From Chloroflexota bacterium (lineage in GTDB: Bacteria > Chloroflexota > Anaerolineae > SpSt-313): a stretch of DNA of 58,445 nucleotides. A program made the position numbers and the translations under genes. Where the stretch lies: assembly GCA_029553955.1 (NCBI GenBank), contig JAKPJZ010000018.1, forward strand, positions 1 to 58,445, in the 5' to 3' direction. Of this stretch, positions 8,579 to 17,629 are shown in pieces; position 1 is the stretch's first letter; every line of letters begins with the position of its first letter. The notes beneath the pieces are model-generated. The model made no database searches, was not told the origin of the DNA, and saw nothing but the letters and a program-made list of their open reading frames with translations.

Positions 8579-10453
8579 CTACAACCCCAGCGCATCCGCA
8601 GCATAGGCCAGCCCCAGCTCGATCAGCTTGGCCCGAGTAGGGGTACCTGTGCTCACATCCCAGCCGCGCAGCGAGTAGTACTCGTCGAGCATCGTGTCCA
8701 GGTCTTGCCTGCTGATCACGTGTCCCTTGGATGCGCCGGCCTTCAGGGGTTCCGTCATCAGCCTTTCGGGCAAGGTATCGTCGGCCCGGGTAAAGCCCTC
8801 CCGGACGTTGAAGGCCCTGGCAAGGTTGTTGACCCGTTCACCCACTCTCATGACCTCTTCAGGGGTAAAGACCAACCCCGTCACCCCCTCCATAAGCGCC
8901 GCCGTGTTCTCGCAGGCTGTCGCCGGGACGGCCATGTCGAGCAGGAAGGCGCACATCGGGGCGCAGTCGAGGGTCGCCGTACGGACGTCCTGGTTCCATA
9001 TCGTGAGCTTGCCCTTGCCTTCGGCGGCAAAGCGGTCCACTCCCCAGGGAATGGGGACGCCAAAGACCTCCTGGAAAGCATAGCCCCGGCAGTGATCGGC
9101 GCCCGTATACGAGGTCGCATAGCCAAGGCCGTGGGCTTTGAGCGCCCGTACGTCGTAGCCGGGCAGCTCGAGCCCCTTGACCTGCATGGCGTACTTGTCC
9201 GTCCCCTGGCCGATCTTCTTGGCTGCGGCGAGGCTGCCGTCGGCCAGGAGGTCGCCCAGGCCGTCACGGAAGGCCATCTTGCGCAGGAGCTGCATCAGGG
9301 CTTGGTCGTTGCCGAAACGCAGATCGATGCCGTCCGTCTCCTCGAGCGTGAGGATGCCTCTCTCGAAAAGCTCCATGGCGAAGGAAACAGTGACGCCTGC
9401 GGAGATGCTGTCGAGGCCCAGCTCGTCGGCGAGCCGGTCGGCCGCGATGATGGGATCAACTGTGCCGATGCCGACTCCGCTGCCAAAGGCGTACACCGTT
9501 TCGAAATCCGGGCCCTCGGTGAGGATGCCGGCGTAGGGGCCCGCCCCGGCGACCCTGAGCTGGCCGCAGCCGACGGGGCAGTCGTGACAGTGCTCCCTGC
9601 CGATCTTGCGGGCCGCCTGCGCGTCTCTGCCGATCCCTTCGATAGGAACGAACTCGCCCGTTGCCGTCCAGTTCTTGGCCGGAAGGACGCCCAAGGCGCC
9701 GGTGAGATCGGCGACCATGGGCGTGCCGTGCTGAGAGAACTCGGGATAGAGGACCGGGCTCGCCTTGAAGGCCCTGAGCAATGCGGCACGGGCTGCCCGG
9801 TACTTGTCTTCGGAGGCGATGGCCACGCGCCCGCTCCCCCGGATCGCAATCGCCTTCAGGCCCTTGGCTCCCATAACGGCGCCGAGCCCCTTGCGCCCGA
9901 CGGCCCGGCGCTCGTTGACGATGCACGCGATCCTGCTCAAGTGCTCCCCTGCCGGGCCGATGCAGCAGACCCTCACGTTCTGGTCGCGCAGCTCGTTCTT
10001 GATGATCTGCTGGCAATCGAAGGTGAGAGTCCCCCAGCAGTGGCTGGCGTCGCGGAACGACACGTCGCTTCCCATAATGGCGACGTAGGTCGGTTTGTCG
10101 GCCTTGCCTTCGATGATGATGGCGTCCCACCCGGCGAACTTGATCTCTGTCGGGAACTCGCCTCCCGACAGAGCCATGCCCACGGCGCCGGTCAGGGGAG
10201 ACCTGGCCGTCACCGCCATTCTGCTGGCACAGGGGACGCCGGCCGCCGTGAAAGGTCCCGGCGCAAAGACGAGTATGTTGTCGGGTCCGAGGGGATCTGT
10301 GCCCGGCCTCACCTCATCGAAGATGTGCTTGATGCCCAAGCCTGCGCCGCCGATAAAGGCCCGCGCCATCTCTTCGGGCAGCGGTTCTTCTCGCGCTGTC
10401 CTGTTGCTGAGATCGATGCGGAGTATCTTGCCTGTGTACCCTCCGGAATACAT
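8579..10453 (-). CDS. Tungsten aldehyde:ferredoxin oxidoreductase (AOR family), 624 aa
   Basis: Oxidises an aldehyde to the acid with ferredoxin as acceptor, or runs in reverse, using a W-bispyranopterin and a 4Fe-4S cluster. The N-terminal domain (~1-210) begins with YSGGYTGKILRIDLS, typical of AOR. The cluster ligands are Cys289, Cys292 and Cys296 (CHDCPVGC) and probably Cys501 in DCAPMC. The length fits the family (600-620 aa). The ATG at 10453 is chosen because GGAGGGGAGAG precedes it and the family starts there. It is directly followed by moaD. In the cluster it would take the aldehyde made by the zinc alcohol dehydrogenase to the acid used by the CoA-transferases; the substrate is unknown. 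Confidence 0.93.
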   Translation of the reverse strand: MYSGGYTGKILRIDLSNRTAREEPLPEEMARAFIGGAGLGIKHIFDEVRPGTDPLGPDNILVFAPGPFTAAGVPCASRMAVTARSPLTGAVGMALSGGEFPTEIKFAGWDAIIIEGKADKPTYVAIMGSDVSFRDASHCWGTLTFDCQQIIKNELRDQNVRVCCIGPAGEHLSRIACIVNERRAVGRKGLGAVMGAKGLKAIAIRGSGRVAIASEDKYRAARAALLRAFKASPVLYPEFSQHGTPMVADLTGALGVLPAKNWTATGEFVPIEGIGRDAQAARKIGREHCHDCPVGCGQLRVAGAGPYAGILTEGPDFETVYAFGSGVGIGTVDPIIAADRLADELGLDSISAGVTVSFAMELFERGILTLEETDGIDLRFGNDQALMQLLRKMAFRDGLGDLLADGSLAAAKKIGQGTDKYAMQVKGLELPGYDVRALKAHGLGYATSYTGADHCRGYAFQEVFGVPIPWGVDRFAAEGKGKLTIWNQDVRTATLDCAPMCAFLLDMAVPATACENTAALMEGVTGLVFTPEEVMRVGERVNNLARAFNVREGFTRADDTLPERLMTEPLKAGASKGHVISRQDLDTMLDEYYSLRGWDVSTGTPTRAKLIELGLAYAADALGL

Positions 10454-10478
10454 CTCTCCCCTCCTGTGACTCCTTGTC

Positions 10479-10688
10479 GCAGCCTGTCGGAGTGCAACGC
10501 CCTGGGCCGGCAACCGGCTTACGCGCCCCGCATGAGGCCGGTATCGGCCTTTTTTGCTGGATCAGGGCCGGGCGCTCGAGGGCCTGTGTCTGTGCCAGCT
10601 TGTCTGCGCCCAGGGGATAGCAGCGGCGCTAAGAGCCCAGCTGGAACCAGGACACCGCGGGCGGCGAATTGGTTCTCCGACAGGCTGC
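10479..10688. repeat. MITE-like element with 14-bp inverted ends
   Basis: GCAGCCTGTCGGAG (10479-10492) pairs perfectly with 10675-10688. It fills the gap between a CoA-transferase gene and the AOR gene. Its right end reaches the CoA-transferase stop codon (TAG, 10688-10690), as happens at moaD. Confidence 0.65.
10535..10555 (+). terminator. Hairpin plus T-run on the + strand, no obvious gene to end
   Basis: AGGCCG (10535-10540) and CGGCCT (10545-10550) form a stem with a 4-nt loop, followed by six T (50-55). It has the form of an intrinsic terminator, but both flanking genes are on the - strand. It may be an internal feature of the surrounding element or stop antisense transcription. Confidence 0.4.
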
Positions 10689-12028
10689 TAGATAACGCCG
10701 GCCTCCCGCAGCGCCTCGAGCCGGCGAGGTCCAAGGCTCATGTATTTGAGATAAATGTGTTCATTGTCATAGCCCACCGGCCGGCAGACCCACTTGGTCC
10801 GTATGGGTGTCTCGGTCATCTTGTACTGCGCCTGGGCCACGACGAGCTCGCCGTACACAGGGTCGTGGAACGGGGCAAAGACTCCCCGATCCAGCCAGTT
10901 GGCATCGTGCATGGCCTCCTCAGGAGAACACACGGGCGCCACCACCGGGGTAATGGGGGCCAGGCGGCCATTCCTGGCATAGTCTACCGACATGGCCACC
11001 AGCTCCTCATTGGTGTATTTGCGCGTTTCGGCAAAGACCAACGGCGCCCACTTGAGTTGCTCCTCGCGTTCCGAGAACACCGCCAGGTCCTGCCAGCTCG
11101 CAGCGCCCCACTCCTCCCATTTCCCCACCATGTCGGCGAAGGCCTGCCACATCTCCAGCCGCAAGCCGCCCAGAAAGACGGCGCCATCCTTCGTCGGCGC
11201 AAAGCAGTACAGCCAGCCGGCCGTGTTGAGGTTGCCGAAACGCTCACTGATGACCCCCGCCCCCTGATACCAGGTCGCGGCCCAGTCCTCGGTAGAGGCA
11301 TAGGCTTCAGCCGAGGCGACATCGAGCGCCTGTCCCTCGCCGGTCAGGGCCCGCCAGTGCAGAGCGGCCAGAATGCCCACAGCCATGAACGTCCCCGCCT
11401 GGACCCAGCCTATCCAGGGGCCGGCCTTGGTGGGAATGGCCCAGGGGCAGTCGTCGTACGACATGCCTTCCGGCATCATCTCCCCGGTATCGTACTGCGC
11501 GCCCGATCTGGCCTGGATGATGTTGTCATAGTCGGGCATGCGGCTGCGGCTCATGGGCCCGAACTGCCCAAACGCCGTGATCGAGGCCAAGATCAGCCTG
11601 GGGTTGATCTCGCAGAGGTGCTCGTAGCCAAGGCCCCAATCGTGCATGACCCCCGGCCGATAGGTCTCGATGAGCACGTCAGCCTGGCTCACCAGGCCCT
11701 TGAGGATCTCCCTGCCTTCCGGCTTCTCCAGGTTCAGCGTGATGTGAAACTTGTTCCTGCCCTCAGTCAAATAGTTCAAGCCTTCGCCGTGGTGCAGCAC
11801 CCCGTAGGGGGTGCAGGTCCTGAGGAAATCGCCCCCTGGGGGTTCCACTCTCAGGACCTCAGCGCCGAACTCGGCCAGCATAGAGCTGCAATAGCATCCG
11901 GCATAGCTCTTGTAGCTCAGGTCCAGCACGGTAACGTCATCCAGGGCCTCGGCCTTGAGCCGCGCAGCCTTGGGGTCGTTTCTCTCCCTTGCCCAATGCT
12001 CCCAGGCTGGTTCACCCATCTCTGCCAT
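10688..12028 (-). CDS. CaiB/BaiF family (family III) CoA-transferase, 446 aa
   Basis: Family III CoA-transferases move CoA from a donor thioester to a carboxylic acid via a catalytic Asp. The domain runs from DVTVLDLSYKSYAG (~30) to the C-terminus. Typical pieces are FGAEVLRVEPPGGD, NLEKPEGREILKGL, ADVLIETYRPGVM and LGYEHLCEINPRLI. The catalytic Asp region is probably RSRMPDYDNIIQA. The start at 12028 is a choice: the frame is open to 12205, but that would overlap the neighbouring CoA-transferase gene; the shine-dalgarno is weak. It is 40 bp downstream of a paralogue, so the pair may form a heteromer or act on acid and donor separately. Confidence 0.9.
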   Translation of the reverse strand: MAEMGEPAWEHWARERNDPKAARLKAEALDDVTVLDLSYKSYAGCYCSSMLAEFGAEVLRVEPPGGDFLRTCTPYGVLHHGEGLNYLTEGRNKFHITLNLEKPEGREILKGLVSQADVLIETYRPGVMHDWGLGYEHLCEINPRLILASITAFGQFGPMSRSRMPDYDNIIQARSGAQYDTGEMMPEGMSYDDCPWAIPTKAGPWIGWVQAGTFMAVGILAALHWRALTGEGQALDVASAEAYASTEDWAATWYQGAGVISERFGNLNTAGWLYCFAPTKDGAVFLGGLRLEMWQAFADMVGKWEEWGAASWQDLAVFSEREEQLKWAPLVFAETRKYTNEELVAMSVDYARNGRLAPITPVVAPVCSPEEAMHDANWLDRGVFAPFHDPVYGELVVAQAQYKMTETPIRTKWVCRPVGYDNEHIYLKYMSLGPRRLEALREAGVI

Positions 12029-12068
12029 CCCAGTCGCCTTTCCCTGACGCAGCCAAGAGAGACCGGGT

Positions 12069-13403
12069 TCAGTCTCTCGCCATGATGCGCCCGGCCTTGC
12101 CGTCCCAATCAGCAGGTGGCCGGCGCCCCAACACGTCGGCCCATTTGCCCAGGGCCCCGCACTCGTACAATCCCTCGATCTCGTCTTCGGTCTTGCCCAG
12201 AACATTGGTCATGACATATTCGTTATCAAAGCCCACGGGCCTGACCGTCCAGCGTACCCTCGGCGGAGTCTTGGACATCATCACGGGGAACTCGTAATCC
12301 AGGAACTCGCCGACGACAGGGTCATCGACCTCCGTCAGAAAGCCGCGCTCTCGGAAATGCTGATCCTCCACCACATCCCTGACGCTGTAGACACGAGACG
12401 CGGCAAAGCCGTGCTTCTCGGCCAGGGCCTCGACCTCGGCAGGCATCTTGGTTCTCACCCAGCGGGCAATGATCCGAAGAAGCTCGGTCGCGTTCTCCTC
12501 CTGCAGTCGGGTCACGTGGTCCTTGAACCTGGCGTCTTCAGCCAGCTCGGGCCTGCCCATCGCGACGCAGAGGCCCCTGAACTCCTCTGGGCTTGGTGCG
12601 GCCAGCGCCAGGAAGGTGTCGTCAGCGCAGCGAAAGGTGTCGGCCGGGCATAGCGACACATCCCTGTTTCCCGCCGGCATGGCCGGCTCGCCGGTGATGT
12701 GCAGGTAAGGCCAGATCCACGACATCGCCCGCATGATACTCTCGCTCTGCGAGAGCTCGATGAACTGCCCCTTCCCGGTCCTCTGCCGATAGTGAAGGGC
12801 CGCCAGAACCGCCACTTCGCCCATCAGGGCGCCATAGCTGTCGCAGACGTACAGCCGGCTCTTGAGGGGCCGCTGCCCGGGAAAGCTCGACATCCAGGCA
12901 TAGCCCGACATGGCCTGCGCCGCGCCGTCGTTGCTCGGCCTGTTCTCCCTGGCATACTGGCCCCACTGGCCGAACCCGGTCTTGGAGATGTAGATGATGC
13001 TCGGGTTGACTTCCTTGATCTGCCGGTAGCCGACACTCCAGCGTTCCATCACCCCCGGCCTCTGGTTCTCTTCGATAACGTCGGCCTTGGCGGCGAGCTC
13101 GCGAAACACCTGCTGCCCTTCCGGCTTGTGCAGGTCCAGGCCCAGCCAATACTTGTTGGGATTGGGCCGGATGAACGAGGTGCTCTGCTCTCGGAAAAAG
13201 TAGCCAAAGGGCGACAGACTGCGCAGCGTGTCGCCCAGGGGCGGCATTTCACACTTGATGACCTCGGCGCCCAATCTCGACAACATGCCCGGTCCGGAAG
13301 GACCCATCAGGAGCGTACACACCTCGAGCACCCGAATGCCCTTCAACGGCAACGGTTTGGACTTTTTCTTCTCCCTATAGTCCTTCCAGGTGCTTTCTGC
13401 CAT
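12069..13403 (-). CDS. CaiB/BaiF family CoA-transferase, 444 aa
   Basis: Second family III CoA-transferase of the tandem pair. The domain starts at KGIRVLEVCTLLMGPSGPG (~22) and keeps LGAEVIKCEMPPLGD, DLHKPEGQQVFREL, ADVIEENQRPGVMERW and the Asp-bearing ENRPSNDGAAQAMSG. The two proteins are clearly related but diverged, not a recent copy. The ATG at 13403 (MAESTW) has GGAGGT upstream; a longer frame to 13439 would enter the palindromic element. Heteromeric CaiB-type pairs are known, for example in benzylsuccinate CoA-transferase (BbsEF), so a two-subunit enzyme is plausible here. Confidence 0.9.
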   Translation of the reverse strand: MAESTWKDYREKKKSKPLPLKGIRVLEVCTLLMGPSGPGMLSRLGAEVIKCEMPPLGDTLRSLSPFGYFFREQSTSFIRPNPNKYWLGLDLHKPEGQQVFRELAAKADVIEENQRPGVMERWSVGYRQIKEVNPSIIYISKTGFGQWGQYARENRPSNDGAAQAMSGYAWMSSFPGQRPLKSRLYVCDSYGALMGEVAVLAALHYRQRTGKGQFIELSQSESIMRAMSWIWPYLHITGEPAMPAGNRDVSLCPADTFRCADDTFLALAAPSPEEFRGLCVAMGRPELAEDARFKDHVTRLQEENATELLRIIARWVRTKMPAEVEALAEKHGFAASRVYSVRDVVEDQHFRERGFLTEVDDPVVGEFLDYEFPVMMSKTPPRVRWTVRPVGFDNEYVMTNVLGKTEDEIEGLYECGALGKWADVLGRRPPADWDGKAGRIMARD

Positions 13404-13438
13404 CGATGTCCTGACCTCCCTTGTGGTTGATACTCCCA

Positions 13439-13596
13439 AGAGCCTATCCGAAAAGTCGCAGCATAGCCCCCTTGGCCGCCACAGGCGGCTTGTGCCCGTT
13501 TTGCCGCGCCACGGCGCCAGATGCGCCTGCGGCGACGCCCACGAAGCCGCCTACGGCGGCCAAGGGGGCTATGCTGCGACTTTTCGGATAGGCTCT
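13439..13596. repeat. MITE-like palindromic element, 42-bp perfect inverted ends
   Basis: Bases 13439-13480 are the exact reverse complement of 13555-13596, and pairing continues inward with only two mismatches to about 52 bp per arm. The interior matches that of the element at 3-135. It lies in the gap between the MoaF-like gene and the CoA-transferase gene. Confidence 0.85.
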
Positions 13597-13606
13597 AGAG
13601 GTGGCC

Positions 13607-14395
13607 TCACACCGGCTGGGCGTCGAGCGGGTAAAAGGCCATCGACAACTTGTGGATAAAGGCGCCGGCCGGCGTGTTGGCGATGGCGCCATCATCGCCA
13701 ATGGCAAAGAACTTGCCCGTGCTCCTCATCTGGTCCCAGTTGTAGAAAAAGACGGTAGAGACGGGCAGGCCATACTCGCGAAAGGCAAAGATGTACTGGT
13801 TGTCGTCGAACTTGAAGACGGTCGCCAGGTCCACATCCGCCTGGCCGCGCAGCGGGCCGATGATGCCGTGCCAGGCATAGCGCTCCGAGCTCAGGTAGAT
13901 GTGCTCGACCCATTGCTCGGGGCCATAGTCATAGAGCCCCCGCAAGCCGATCAGGTCGCGCGTTGGCGCCGGCTTGCGGCCTGCCGGCGGGATGGCAGGG
14001 TCGCCGAGCACACCGGGTGAGAACTCGTGGACTGCCCGGGGCTCCTTGCCGACATCGCCTTCGCGCATCATCGTGCGCACCCCGAGCACTCGGCGCGTCT
14101 GCACGTTGACGATCAAGGTCTGCGACTCGCGGGGCCGGTGGGCAAACGTCATGTCGATGAAATAGGTCTGCGGCGCTACTTCCACCACCTCGCACCAGTC
14201 CGCGCCGCGTTCGCCGTCTCTGCGCCAGGCGACCTTGTTGCGCTCGACGAATTCGAGCTCGAAGGACGCCCCCGAATCGAGCGCGATCGTGAGCGTTTGC
14301 CCCACCAGTGCCTCTGTTTGGGGGAGGCGATTGACCGCGACCTTGGCTTCATAGTCCTCATACTTGTAATCCGTCTGGCCTTCTTGCTGTGGCAT
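13607..14395 (-). CDS. MoaF-like (calycin-type) protein, 262 aa
   Basis: It looks like the MoaF family: two beta-rich, lipocalin-like halves. The N-half runs ~20-115 (LVGQTLTIALDSGASFELEF, TYFIDMTFAHRP, TLIVNVQTRRVLGV). The C-half runs ~150-262 (RDLIGLRGLYDYGPEQWVEHIYLS, YAWHGIIGPLRGQADVDLATVFKF, YIFAFREYGLPVSTVFFYNW). Despite the name, a role in molybdenum cofactor synthesis is not well proven, and such proteins often sit in catabolic clusters, where ligand binding or a lyase-like role is possible. The ATG at 14395 has GGAGG upstream and lies 22 bp after the SDR stop. The family call is from pattern memory, not a search. Confidence 0.6.
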   Translation of the reverse strand: MPQQEGQTDYKYEDYEAKVAVNRLPQTEALVGQTLTIALDSGASFELEFVERNKVAWRRDGERGADWCEVVEVAPQTYFIDMTFAHRPRESQTLIVNVQTRRVLGVRTMMREGDVGKEPRAVHEFSPGVLGDPAIPPAGRKPAPTRDLIGLRGLYDYGPEQWVEHIYLSSERYAWHGIIGPLRGQADVDLATVFKFDDNQYIFAFREYGLPVSTVFFYNWDQMRSTGKFFAIGDDGAIANTPAGAFIHKLSMAFYPLDAQPV

Positions 14396-14417
14396 TGCGC
14401 TCCCTCCAGGAGTCCTC

Positions 14418-15239
14418 TCAGACGCCCCACTTGACGCCGGCATTGGTCAGCGCAGCCCCCGAGACATCGACGATCGCCGCACCTCCATCGATGAGCAACA
14501 CAGCCCCGGTCATAAACGCGGAATCGTCGCTGGCGAGGTAGCTGCAGATGCCGGTGATCTCACTGGGGCTGGCCGTGCGCCGCAGCGGAACCATCGCAGA
14601 GATGCCGGCAAACACGCCGTCGAGGTCCGTCCCGAGTGTCTGGGCGAGGGGGCCGAGCGATGCTTCCAACATCTCCGTCCTGGTGCCGCCCGGGCAGACC
14701 GCATTGCAGCGGATCTTGGCCGGGCCGAAATCGAGCGCCACCTGCTTGGTGAGCATGATGAGGCCCGCCTTCGACGAGCAGTAGGCGGGCATACCAGGCA
14801 GGCAGCGCAGGCCCGCCAGCGAAGCAATGTTGATGATCGAGCCGCCACCGCCCGCGATCATGTGCGGTATGGCGGCCTTCATGAGGAAGAGAGGGCCGGT
14901 GAGGTTGGTTTCGAGGACGCGGCGCCAGAGCTCCGGGTCGATGTCAACCACGGTTGTACCGCCGGGATCGATGGCGGCATTGTTCACCAGCACGTCGAGC
15001 TTGCCGCCGAGCCCGAGCGCCGTCTCGACCATGCGCCTGGCGTCTTCGAGCCTGGTCACGTCTCCGGCACAGGTGACCACTCTCCCCGCCGGCAGCGCTT
15101 GGGCCACCTTGTCGAGCATGGCCTGGCGGCGGCCGGTGATGCAGATCCGTGCTCCCTCTGCAACAAAGCGCTCGGCAATCGCGGCGCCGATGCCGGTGCC
15201 CGCCCCGGTAATGAGGGCGACCTTGCCATCCAGTTTCAC
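14418..15239 (-). CDS. Short-chain dehydrogenase/reductase, 273 aa
   Basis: Classical SDR: NAD(P)-binding TGAGTGIG at residues 11-18, NNAA at ~88-91, and the catalytic Ser140, Tyr153 and Lys157 (YCSSK). It oxidises or reduces a hydroxyl/keto group; Asp-less motif context does not settle NAD versus NADP. I chose the GTG at 15239, because GGAG (15249-15246 on the - strand) lies six bases before it; the longer TTG start at 15251 would contain that site. It is preceded by livF with only 18 bp between. In the pathway it could oxidise a hydroxyl intermediate. Confidence 0.9.
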   Translation of the reverse strand: MKLDGKVALITGAGTGIGAAIAERFVAEGARICITGRRQAMLDKVAQALPAGRVVTCAGDVTRLEDARRMVETALGLGGKLDVLVNNAAIDPGGTTVVDIDPELWRRVLETNLTGPLFLMKAAIPHMIAGGGGSIINIASLAGLRCLPGMPAYCSSKAGLIMLTKQVALDFGPAKIRCNAVCPGGTRTEMLEASLGPLAQTLGTDLDGVFAGISAMVPLRRTASPSEITGICSYLASDDSAFMTGAVLLIDGGAAIVDVSGAALTNAGVKWGV

Positions 15240-15257
15240 GTCCGTCTCCAATCCTGG

Positions 15258-15962
15258 CTACAGCCCCAGATAGGCCTGCCTCACGTAATCGCTGTGCAGG
15301 AGCTCGTCGCACGCCCCGGCCAGGCACACCCGGCCGTTTTCCAGCACGTAGGCTCGGTCGGCGATTTCCAGGCTGTGCCGGACGTTCTGCTCGATCAGCA
15401 GGATAGTAATCCCCTGGCTGCGCAGGTCGCGAATGATGCGAAAGAGCTCTGCCACGACCCGCGGCGCCAGGCCGTATGAGGGCTCATCGAACAGGCACAG
15501 CCGCGGCCTCGACATCAGGCCTCGCCCCATGGCCAGCATCTGGCGCTCGCCTCCGCTCAGGGTCCTGGCCAACTGCCCGTCTCTCTCTTTCAGCAAGGGA
15601 AAGAGCTGATAGACCTGCTCGAAGGTCTTGTGCTTCTCTTTCCAGGCGTTGGGAGGGTAGGCGCCCATCTCCAGGTTCTCGTGCACCGTCATGTCGGGGA
15701 AGACCCTGCCGCCCTCTGGGATATGAGAGATGCCCAGCTCCACAATGGCGTGAGGCGGCAGGCCGTCGATTCTGCGGCCAAGGAACTCGATACTGCCCGA
15801 TACCGGAGGCAGCAGGCCGGTGATGGTCTTGAGCAGCGTGGTCTTGCCGGCGCCATTGGAGCCAACCAGGGCGACGATTTCTGCCTCACGGACCTCGATC
15901 GACACATCCCACAGCACCTGAACCTTGCCGTAGCGGCTTGCTATGTCGCGCACTTGCAGCAT
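15258..15962 (-). CDS. livF: ABC transporter ATPase, LivF type, 234 aa
   Basis: One of two cytoplasmic ATPases of a branched-chain-amino-acid/amide-type importer. Walker A is GSNGAGKTT (~33-41), the signature LSGGERQM (~134), and Walker B LCLFDEPS. The start ATG at 15962 is 3 bp after the livG stop, so the two are translationally linked. HAAT-family importers of this form also carry aromatic and other carboxylates, so amino acids need not be the substrate here. Confidence 0.92.
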   Translation of the reverse strand: MLQVRDIASRYGKVQVLWDVSIEVREAEIVALVGSNGAGKTTLLKTITGLLPPVSGSIEFLGRRIDGLPPHAIVELGISHIPEGGRVFPDMTVHENLEMGAYPPNAWKEKHKTFEQVYQLFPLLKERDGQLARTLSGGERQMLAMGRGLMSRPRLCLFDEPSYGLAPRVVAELFRIIRDLRSQGITILLIEQNVRHSLEIADRAYVLENGRVCLAGACDELLHSDYVRQAYLGL

Positions 15963-15965
15963 GGG

Positions 15966-16685
15966 CTACTCTCCCAGGTATACCTCAACCACCGCTTTGC
16001 TGGTGGCGATTTCCCGCGGCGTTCCCTCCGCGATCTTTTTCCCGTGATCGAGGACGATGATCCGGTCGCACACGCTCATGATGGCCTTCATGACGTGCTC
16101 GATCATAAAGATGGCGATCCCGCGAGCCCGAATCCGGGTGACGAGTTCCATGGCCTGGCCGACCTCGGTAGGGTTGAGGCCCGCCATCAGCTCGTCGAGC
16201 AGCAAAAGCTGCGGCTTGGTGGCCAGGGCCCTGGCGATTTCGAGCCGCTTTTGGTTGGCCAGCGTCAAGTCCTTCGCCGCGCTCGCCCCCACGGCCGGCA
16301 AGCCCACAAAGTCGAGCAGCTCTGCCGCTTCTCGGGCAGCATCCGCCGGCGATACGCGGCCCGGCGCCCCGAACAGCAGGCCCAACAACACATTCTCCAG
16401 CGCCGGCATATCGGCAAAGACCTTGACGGACTGGAACGTCCTCGCGATGCCCATCCTGCAGATCTTGTGCGGCCTAAAGCCGGTCACGTTCTCGCCCTTG
16501 AAGCGTATGGTTCCCGGCCTGGGGACGAGGGCGCCCGACACGAGGTTGAACAGCGTAGTCTTGCCGGCGCCATTGGGGCCAATCAGGCCAACAGCTTCAC
16601 CCTCGCCCACATGGAAATCGACGCCCGCCACCGCGGCCAATCCGCCAAAGTGCCTGGTCACGCCTTGGCCTTCAAGTATTGGCAT
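15966..16685 (-). CDS. livG: ABC transporter ATPase, LivG type, 239 aa
   Basis: Partner ATPase of LivF. Walker A is GPNGAGKTTLF (~36-46) and Walker B LLLLDELMAGL. The signature position reads LTLANQKRLEIARAL, a relaxed form seen in many LivG proteins. Its start overlaps the livM 3' end by 14 bp. It acts at the inner face of the membrane with LivH and LivM. Confidence 0.92.
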   Translation of the reverse strand: MPILEGQGVTRHFGGLAAVAGVDFHVGEGEAVGLIGPNGAGKTTLFNLVSGALVPRPGTIRFKGENVTGFRPHKICRMGIARTFQSVKVFADMPALENVLLGLLFGAPGRVSPADAAREAAELLDFVGLPAVGASAAKDLTLANQKRLEIARALATKPQLLLLDELMAGLNPTEVGQAMELVTRIRARGIAIFMIEHVMKAIMSVCDRIIVLDHGKKIAEGTPREIATSKAVVEVYLGE

Positions 16686-17625
16686 GTTGCCCTCTCAAAG
16701 CTCTCTGGTGCCATTTTTGTACCAGCCCCACCAGACCATCGGGAAGGAACAGGATAGCCACCAGCAGGATGGTGCCGATGAGGAGCATGTAGTGGTAGGG
16801 AAACCTGGTGATCAGGATCTCTCTCAAGTAGGAAAAGACGGCGGCGCCCAGGATGGGGCCATAGATCTGTCCGATACCTCCAAAGATGGCCATCAACACG
16901 GGCATGAAGGAGTTGAGCGCATCAAAGGCGATGTAGGGGTCGATGTAGGTCAAGCGGATGGCCCAGATGGCGCCGGCGGCTCCGATAAAGATCGCGCTGA
17001 CGGCAAAGATGACGACTTTGAGCAGGGTGACATTGATGCCGGTGTGAGCTGCGGCCTCTTCGTCTTGGCCGATGCTCTGCAGGGCCAGGCCATACTTGGA
17101 GCGCCTGATCACATAGGTGGTGAGCAGCAAGGCCGCCAGGATGGCGAGCAAGATGTAGTAGATGGTGATGTTGTCTATGCGGATGACCAGGAACCGGCCA
17201 CGCACGCCCGAAAACTTGACCTCATACCACAGGACAAAGTTCTTCATGAGCTCGACGAGCCCAAAGGTAAAGAAGGCAAAGTAGATGCCCTTCAGCCTCA
17301 GAGTCAGCGCCCCGACGAGCAGGGCGAGGCATGCGCTGATCAGACCGCCGACGCAGACAAGGACAGGCAGGGGCAGCGCCTTGCCCAGCATGGCCGAGGT
17401 GTATATGCCGACCCCAAAGAACGCCGCCGGCGCCAGCGAGATGTAGCCGGTGGGGCCAGAGAACAGCGCCCAGCTCATCGTCAGGACGACGTACATCAGG
17501 ATGGTGTATACGAGCACGATCGTGTAGCCTGGGCGGAGGTAGGGCAGCACAGCCAACAGCAGGAGGATGACGAGAGACAATCCCGGTAGCCACACCTTTC
17601 TTGGATCGATTCTCACAGCCATCAT
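16672..17625 (-). CDS. livM: ABC transporter permease, LivM type, 317 aa
   Basis: Second permease of the importer, with about eight to ten hydrophobic helices and the family segment SGPTGYISLAPAAFFGVGIY near residue 55-75. The conserved cytoplasmic loop GLALQSIGQDEEAAAHTGIN couples to the ATPases. The two consecutive ATG codons at 17625 and 17622 leave the exact start open; a GGGAG lies immediately upstream. It starts 4 bp after the livH stop. Confidence 0.9.
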   Translation of the reverse strand: MMAVRIDPRKVWLPGLSLVILLLLAVLPYLRPGYTIVLVYTILMYVVLTMSWALFSGPTGYISLAPAAFFGVGIYTSAMLGKALPLPVLVCVGGLISACLALLVGALTLRLKGIYFAFFTFGLVELMKNFVLWYEVKFSGVRGRFLVIRIDNITIYYILLAILAALLLTTYVIRRSKYGLALQSIGQDEEAAAHTGINVTLLKVVIFAVSAIFIGAAGAIWAIRLTYIDPYIAFDALNSFMPVLMAIFGGIGQIYGPILGAAVFSYLREILITRFPYHYMLLIGTILLVAILFLPDGLVGLVQKWHQRALRGQHANT

Positions 17626-17629
17626 CTCC

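Noticed and set aside
8705..12085. A + strand open frame of more than 1,100 codons across the AOR and CoA-transferase genes
   Set aside because: It is antisense to genes with intact catalytic motifs, has no family resemblance or ribosome site, and arises from the high GC content.
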